Source of the DNA: Culex pipiens pallens
Taxonomy: Eukaryota; Arthropoda; Insecta; Diptera; Culicidae
Direction of reading: 5' to 3'
Assembly: GCF_016801865.2 (NCBI RefSeq)
Contig: NC_068938.1
Span: 219,731,827-219,795,826 of the forward strand
Length of the DNA: 64,000 nt
Positions 57,910 through 64,000 of the stretch are shown here, in pieces. Position 1 is the stretch's first letter. Each line of letters starts with the position of its first letter. The position numbers and the translations under genes were made by a program. The notes beneath the pieces were generated by a model that saw nothing but the letters and a program-made list of their open reading frames with translations, ran no database searches and had not been told where the DNA came from.

Positions 57910-58081
57910 ATAGTCAAATAAAGAAACAAACTCGCACTTTTTTACAGTTTCACAGTTTGCCTGCTTTGTTTGTTATCCTACATTTGTTTCGGAAATGTCA
58001 GCCTGCATACATTTTGCTTTGTTTGAGAGTGTGGCAAACTGTCAGACACGAAAAAGTACGAATTTGTTTGTTTGCCATAGT
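57910..58081. mobile_element. Small TA-flanked MITE
   Basis: Left end tagtcaaataaagaaacaaa; right end inverted gactatggcaaacaaacaaa, then matching tcgcacttttt and tcgtacttttt blocks. TA on both sides. Imperfect, about 40-bp arms. Confidence 0.5.
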
Positions 58082-58410
58082 CTAATACCACCTTAACTAG
58101 GATAACAAGTGTCAGAAGAATTTTCATCAAAAGGGTTTCAAAGTGCACACCCGGCGGAACGGAAGGCGTCGCCAAATAACGCCACATTTAGCCACATTTT
58201 AGAACTACATTTCTTAGTCCCTTCAAACTGCATAGTGCATTGCTCTTCTTTCTTCAATAAAGAAGAAAATCTTGCGAGGTAACCTCAAAGAAGAATGATA
58301 CTTTGAAAGCTGTCACAGCTTTGCTTTGGAGCTAGCAAATGTCCTCTATTGCTCGAAGCTTCTCTACCTCGATAGTCCCTTGCAATTCATTTGAGTAGTT
58401 CTCTATGATT
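58082..58410. other. Unique spacer
   Basis: No gene or clear repeat seen. Confidence 0.4.
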
Positions 58411-59199
58411 TCGCAATTTTTTTCCACGGTTTTTAAATTTGCATTTTTTGATTTGGAGGAAACTTTGTTCATGCATTCCCAATGTCAAAAGAAGTCATTT
58501 TGCATCATTAGTTCAGTTTTGGGGGCTGGTGATACAGAATGGGTATGTAAATGTATGAAATTCTGTATCTTGAGAAGAAATTTTGTGATCGAGTTGGTGT
58601 CTTTGGCAAAATTGTAGGTTATGATAAGGATTTTTCAGAAAAAAAGGTACCTACACGGAAAAAAAATCCAATATTTTGTATTTAATATTTCATGACCAAA
58701 AGGTGAGTTCCCAAAATACGTATTTTACTATTTAAGATTTTTTTTATTTGAGTCATGGTGCGTGATGGTGCAAAATCTAGTTTAGGAGATATGATTTTTG
58801 GAAAAATAGTGTTTTTTTTTTATATTTCGAAAATCTGGACAAAAAATATCACTTTTTAAAGCAAAATAAAACTTGAAATCTAAAAGTACTTCCAAATGTT
58901 TCTGATAGAATATACCGTTTTCAAGTTATTTCTACTTTTTTTTTGTTTTTTTTTTTTTTTTGAGAATAGTTTTCTATAACTTTCTCTCTGGAACCTTGCA
59001 GATCGGGCAATTAGTTTCTGTGAAACAGCCTCAAAAAGAATTTGAATCGATGAAAATGAGTTCCTCTAAGTGTCACATAATCAGCCTGTAATTTTCAACT
59101 GAATTTATCTCGAGAAATATTGCATTGATCCGATTTTCACTGATTATAATTGAAATTGTTGCTAAAATTTTTGATCTCTTAAAAAAAAAAATTTTGAAT
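58411..59199. repeat. Long-inverted-repeat family fragment plus shared repeat
   Basis: 58411-58660 matches the left arm of the SLMAP intron element (aatgtcaaaagaagtcattt, tgtatgaaattctgtatctt). 58960-59190 matches the reverse of 16920-17000. A (T)16-type tract at 58941-58960 separates them. Confidence 0.6.
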
Positions 59200-60552
59200 G
59201 GGTAATTCTCTACCAACTCACACGAAATCGGGAAAAGTTGCCCCGACCCCTCTTCGATTTGCGTGAAACTTTGTCCTAAGGGGTAACTTTTGTCCCTGAT
59301 CACGAATCCGAGGTCCGTTTTTTGATATCTCGTGACGGAGGGGCGGTACGACCCCTTCCATTTTTGAACATGCGAAAAAAGAGGTGTTTTTCAATAATTT
59401 GCAGCCTGAAACGGTGATGAGATAGAAATTTGGTGTCAAAGGGACTTTTATGTAAAATTAGACGCCCGATTTGTTGGCGTACTCAGAATTTTGAAAAAAC
59501 GTATTTTTCATCGAAAAAAACACTAAAAAAAATTTAAAAATTCTTCCATTTTCCGTTACTCGACTGTAAAAAATTTGGGAACATGTCATTTTATGGGAAA
59601 TTTAATGTACTTTTCGAATCTACATTGGCCCAGAAGGGTCATTTTTTCATTTAGAATAAAATTTTTCATTTTAAAATTTCGTGTTTTTTCTAACTTTGCA
59701 GGGTTATTTTTTAGAGTGTAACAATGTTCTACAAAGTTGTAGAGCAGACAATTCCAAAAATTTTGATATATAGACATAAGGGGTTTGCTTATAAACATCA
59801 CGAGTTATCGCGATTTTACGAAAAAAAAGTTTTGAAAAAGTTACTTTTTGCGTTTCTCTTTGTTTCGTCGTCCGTGTCTGTCGCGGGTGACAATCAACGG
59901 CCATGATCGATGACGACCAACTTTTTCAAAACTTTTTTTCGTAAAATCGCGATAACTCGTGATGTTTATAAGCAAACCCCTTATGTCTATATATCCAAAT
60001 TTTTGTAATTGTCTGCTCTACAACTTTGTGAAACATTGTTACACTCTAAAAAATAACCCTGCAAAGTTAGAAAAAACACGAAATTTTAAAATTAAAAATT
60101 TTGTTCTAAATGAAAAAATTACCCTTCTGGGTCAATGTATATTCGAAAAGTACATAAAATTTCCCATAAAATGACATGTTCCAAAAATTGTTACAGTCGA
60201 GTAACGGAAAATGGGAGAATTTTTAAAACTTTTTAAGTGTTTTTTTCGATGAAAAATAGGTTTTTTCAAAATTCTGAGTGCGCCATCAAATCGGGCGTCT
60301 AATTTTACATAAAAGTCCCTTTGACACCAAATTTCTATCTCATCACCGTTTCAGGCTGCAAATTATTGAAAAACACCTCTTTTTTCGCATGTTCAAAAAT
60401 GGAAAGGGGTCGTACCGCCCCTCCGTCACGAGATATCAAAAAACGGACCTCGGATTCGTGATCAGGGACAAAAGTTACCCCTTAGGACAAAGTTTCACGC
60501 AAATCGAAGAGGGGTCGGGGCAACTGCTGTGTGAGTTGGCGGAGAATTACCC
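59200..60552. repeat. 1.35-kb near-perfect palindrome
   Basis: Arms of about 645 bp (59200-59845 and 59918-60552) are inverted copies, about 95% or more alike by eye, around a 73-bp unique centre (tttcgtcgtccgtgtctgtc). Ends GGGTAATTCTCTACCAACTC and, inverted, GGGTAATTCTCCGCCAACTC. AAT flanks both sides (a possible 3-bp target). Frames in the arms are mirror images of each other and not genes. Confidence 0.88.
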
Positions 60553-60857
60553 AATGTGTGATTTGGTCTTAAATATGAAATAAGGAAAATTATTTATTTT
60601 TGAATCATTTCAAAAATTAAGCTTGATTTAATTTTTTTAAATATATATATTGGAATAAAAATGAAAGCAAATTACGGGCGACTCTCTATTTGTCGATATT
60701 AAAAAGATAGTGGAAAAAAGTAACGAATCATGTAAATATTGAAATAAACTAAGAATGTGTTACAGACAGCAATAGTTATTGAAATTTGATGACAACATAT
60801 ATAAATGTAACCCCTTTCCGCACAGAGCAAAATCAACATTTTTAACGTTTTACATTG
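60553..60857. other. AT-rich spacer
   Basis: No gene seen. Confidence 0.4.
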
Positions 60858-60861
60858 TTAC

Positions 60862-61030
60862 GGGACCATCCATAAACCACGTGGACACTTTTCTGGGAAT
60901 CTCACCCCCCCCCCCCCCCCTCGTGGACAATTGTCCATATAAAAAAAAACTTTTTTGTATGGATCGTGGACAATCGCCATACCCCCCCCCCCCCCCCCTC
61001 AGAGTGTCCACGTGGTTTATGGATGGTCCC
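60862..61030. mobile_element. 169-bp MITE with poly-C tracts
   Basis: Perfect 27-bp inverted ends starting GGGACCATCCATAAACCACG. Flanking TTAC at 60858-60861 and 61031-61034 gives a 4-bp target duplication. Two C runs (16 at 60905 and 17 at 60982) sit symmetrically on the same strand. Confidence 0.85.
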
Positions 61031-61034
61031 TTAC

Positions 61035-63152
61035 ATAAAAACAAAATTGATCAAAATGGATGAAATTTTAATAGCAAGATCGAATAACAATGAGCGTTAG
61101 AGGGTTAACGAAGAAGGTTTTACCCAAAATCGTTCCTAAACTGTGAGCTATTTGAAATCCCTAAAATTCTAAAACTTTCCAAGTCCGACCTTTGATGATT
61201 TAGAAACTATGTTTCAAGATCTTTAAAATGACCTAACTCCACAGTTATGGGTAATTCAATAAAATTCTTCCAATATTATCTTAATCATAAATTCCTTTCA
61301 ACTACCATGCATAAACCTTATCGCTTAAAGTGGCCCCCTCACCGCCAGTATCAAAATGGCATCATAAATCTAAACGTTTTTCGATTCAGTGCATCCACAA
61401 ACTTATGCTCGACTTTCTCTATACAGCACGGTCGGCGATATCTCGAAAGCACTCCGGAACTTCTCTCAGAAAGGTGAACGCTCTCCGACCAGAAACAGAA
61501 AAATAGATTCAGATTCCCCGCAGTTCTTCTTCTTCTCGATGTAAAAGACCAACTTTTCCCATATCCGACGACGACGCCGGTCGCGGTTGGCACCAATCCA
61601 ACATCCAGCCGAAGGAGACGAAACTGATGTACTGAAAACCCAGTCAGCAGCAGTCAGTGTCGCATTGACTGTGTTTTCATAAATAATGTTTATTATGTTG
61701 GCTGCGTGTGCGAGGCTTGTCTACGGTTTTTGGTTGGTGACCAAATTCCGACAGTCTCCCTTCTGGCGACAGCTTCCAGGTCACGAGTTCAAGCGAGAAT
61801 GATTGCGCTTTAATCGCAACTCGCGCTATGGTTGTGACATGTAGCAAGTACTTTCGAGCTCGGCGAGCAAACGAATGAGAAAAAAAAGAGAACAGTTTAT
61901 TAGCTTCCGGGCGGAGTTTGTTTAGGCTTGTATCAGCGGCCTACACTTGCCAACTTCAGTCGGCCGGAGAGAAGTCGAGAGGTGCAAAAAAGGTAAACAA
62001 AACTCGACACAGAACGTCGGCCAAAGGAAAATCGATAGCGCAGTTCCTACGCTGGTTTGTTGGTTCTACTGTCCTACAGAGAGCAGACGCCTTCAGACGC
62101 TTTTAGCACAGTAGAAAGTTTTACTAAGAAATGGTTAACAAAATAATGTTCTGAAAACCGAGATCTACAATACGACATGGCCGGCGTCGTTAATGGTCAA
62201 AATTGCACACATTGTCACCTTTAATTCTTACACTTTCTCATTGTTCAAAGGCAGTTGGATTTCGTTTATTACGAGTAGTAGACTCCCCAACCGGTAGTTT
62301 ATGACTCATTCCTAGCGTGGACCAGGTGTGACCGCGCTGCTACTGACACCACCCGCACCTGTACGTCCAATTAGGAAACTGAGTCTAAGGCGTGGTCTCC
62401 TTGTGCTACAAAACAAACAAACGAAAACGCATGACCTGCAAAGCGCTGTTCTAATTAGCGAACCCAAGGATATCCGTGTCCTTGTCCGTTCATCGCGCCA
62501 AGACACGCTCTCCGCCTTTCTGAGGGACTCCGCGCACAGGGCAAATATTAACGAAACCGTTGAACTCTGAAACAAACAACCCGAGAAGTGTGGCCGATGT
62601 CTGCATTGGAAGCAGACCAAGAGTTCAACGAGTCCAAGGGAGGTGGAAAAACTCGTGATTGATAACTCCGCAATGAGTCGCCGTCTTCGTCGGTCCGTTG
62701 TTTTACCTGCCACTGTAGTTGTTCACCTCGGTATGACGCGGTAACCCGGACAGAGACACTTTGTCTCGGGGTACATGTACAAACACTGGCCAGCCAGCGC
62801 ACGGTGGTGCAAGTACACATAGAGAAACAACGCAAACGGACAGAGTTATCCCCGGGTTGTGCTCGGCTTGAGCTAACGTATATATTTGCGTGATTGGCAC
62901 GATCTCATCAGATGATGGAACATGGCATAGTTTGGAGTGAAATGACAACAAAAAGTTATTGGTCTATTCCACTAGCAGTGCAAAGACAGGGAACGTAAAT
63001 TGCAAATTGAATAATTTGGATTTTTCTTTGATTTGCGTTTTAATGACCTAATGTAATATTTAATATATAGTAGTATCAGAGTTAAAATAATTTATGAACA
63101 TTTTTTTTTTTTTGCTAATATTTGCTAAACATCGATGTGTCATTATTTAGTA
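61035..63152. other. Unique host-like DNA
   Basis: Balanced composition from 61.3 to 62.95 kb, with overlapping frames on both strands and no domain. A TCAGTC initiator-like hexamer near 61957 is followed by a GTAAAC donor-like site about 30 bp on; this could be a non-coding first exon, weakly supported. Confidence 0.3.
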
Positions 63153-63774
63153 TAGTCCAGAGAAGATTTGTATGGGACTTCGGATAATCGAACCTTGAAC
63201 AATTTTTTTTTTTATTTCTTACTTTTAACATCAAATTCGAGTTCTGCGACCCCATTTTAGTAAAATTTGAGTTATTGGTTGCCAATAAAATTAAAAATTG
63301 CTCTTATTCAACATTTCATCACCGCCATTTTGGTAGCCATCCTGGATTTAAAAATTCAAAATCACTTTAGGGTAGTTTAGGGATCAAAAATAAGGCAACG
63401 ATTTTTGTTTGTGATTCGATTATCCGAGAGTTTCGATTATCCGAAGGTTTGTATGGGACCTCGGATAATCGAATCATAAACAAAAAAAAAACTGTTTCGT
63501 ATTTTTTTATTTTCATACTTTGACTTTGAACATCAAATTCGAGTTCTGCGACCACATTTTAGTCAAGTTTGAGTTATTGGTTGCCAATAACATTAAAAAT
63601 TGTTTTATTTTTCAATATTTCATCACCGCCATTTTGGCCGCCATCTTGGATCTAAATATTCAGAATCACTTTAGGGTAGTTTAGGGGTCAAAATAAGGCA
63701 ACGAATTTTTTTTTGTGATTCGATTATCCGAAGTGAAATTTTGCCAAGGCCTTCGGATAATCGAGTCTGGACTG
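63153..63774. mobile_element. Pogo/Tigger-like MITE with internal duplication
   Basis: Right end inverted CAGTCCAGACTCGATTATCC; left end TAGTCCAGAGAAG. TA on both sides (63151-63152, 63775-63776). Inside, a roughly 275-bp unit is present twice in tandem (63165-63438 and 63445-63730), each with ttcggataatcga ends, ttggttgccaata and caccgccattttgg. No transposase. Confidence 0.75.
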
Positions 63775-63776
63775 TA

Positions 63777-64000
63777 ATTACAATAAGTACTAAATATACT
63801 GTAATTTTATTTTCGAATTCATATTGTTACTAGATCAATGGTTTTAAATTGGTATTAATATAAAGTTTTCAAAACAACTATGGAAAATTTTGCACTCCTA
63901 AAACAATACTTACAGACAATTTTTAACCAACCCAGAACATTTTTTTTAATATTCTATTTAAATATAATTCAGACTGGATTATTTGAAGTCCTCCGAAACA
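63777..64000. other. AT-rich edge of window
   Basis: No gene or repeat recognised. Confidence 0.4.

Noticed and set aside
59586..60174. Two similar 71-codon proteins on opposite strands
   Set aside because: They are the same arm of the palindrome read twice; no domain, and they overlap other frames.
60779..61063. Proline-rich and glycine-rich proteins over the poly-C MITE
   Set aside because: The runs come from C16-17 tracts inside a MITE and from its inverted ends.

Overview
The window looks like nuclear DNA of a culicine mosquito, most likely Culex. The genes have short GT-AG introns (about 55-75 bp) and insect-type gene families. The intergenic DNA is AT-rich and crowded with MITEs, tRNA-derived SINEs, Jockey-type non-LTR fragments and long inverted repeats. 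There are no bacterial, phage or CRISPR features. The species is an inference; protein family calls rest on motifs read directly.

Layout. 0-24.4 kb: no confidently recognised gene. Unique, somewhat GC-richer islands (about 2.2-2.6, 6.1-7.3, 10.2-12.2, 14.7-15.8 and 19.2-20.9 kb) alternate with repeats: SINE pieces, TTAA MITEs, two hAT MITE copies, three copies of a CAGACGG-ended MITE and a 1.5-kb long inverted repeat. 24.5-25.7 kb: a secreted single-domain pacifastin-type protease inhibitor and a secreted C-type lectin, both minus strand. 26.5-37.1 kb: five abutting or adjacent tandem arrays, every one with an 8-bp unit but each with a different octamer. Possible coding exons of an unknown gene flank the first three arrays. 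39.4-41.7 kb: a 5'-truncated Jockey-like reverse transcriptase fragment with its target-site duplication, itself split by a 1.24-kb hAT-type element with 8-bp duplications.

41.9-54.7 kb is the gene-rich part. A second C-type lectin (plus) is the paralogue of the first, with the same intron position. It converges tail to tail on polynucleotide kinase 3'-phosphatase (minus, FHA + phosphatase + kinase). Beyond a dimeric SINE and a Jockey ORF1 remnant lies a nine-coding-exon SLMAP gene (minus, FHA, coiled coils, C-terminal tail anchor). Its 3.5-kb intron carries a 473-bp insertion bounded by perfect 69-bp direct repeats. 54.7-64 kb: unique DNA, then a 1.35-kb near-perfect palindrome, a poly-C MITE and a pogo-like MITE.

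The genes do not form one pathway. The inhibitor and the two lectins are secreted proteins of kinds used in insect humoral immunity and gut defence; PNKP is a nuclear DNA end-repair enzyme; SLMAP is a membrane-anchored scaffold known from the STRIPAK phosphatase complex. All exon joins were checked by phase by hand; no expression data or database search was available.
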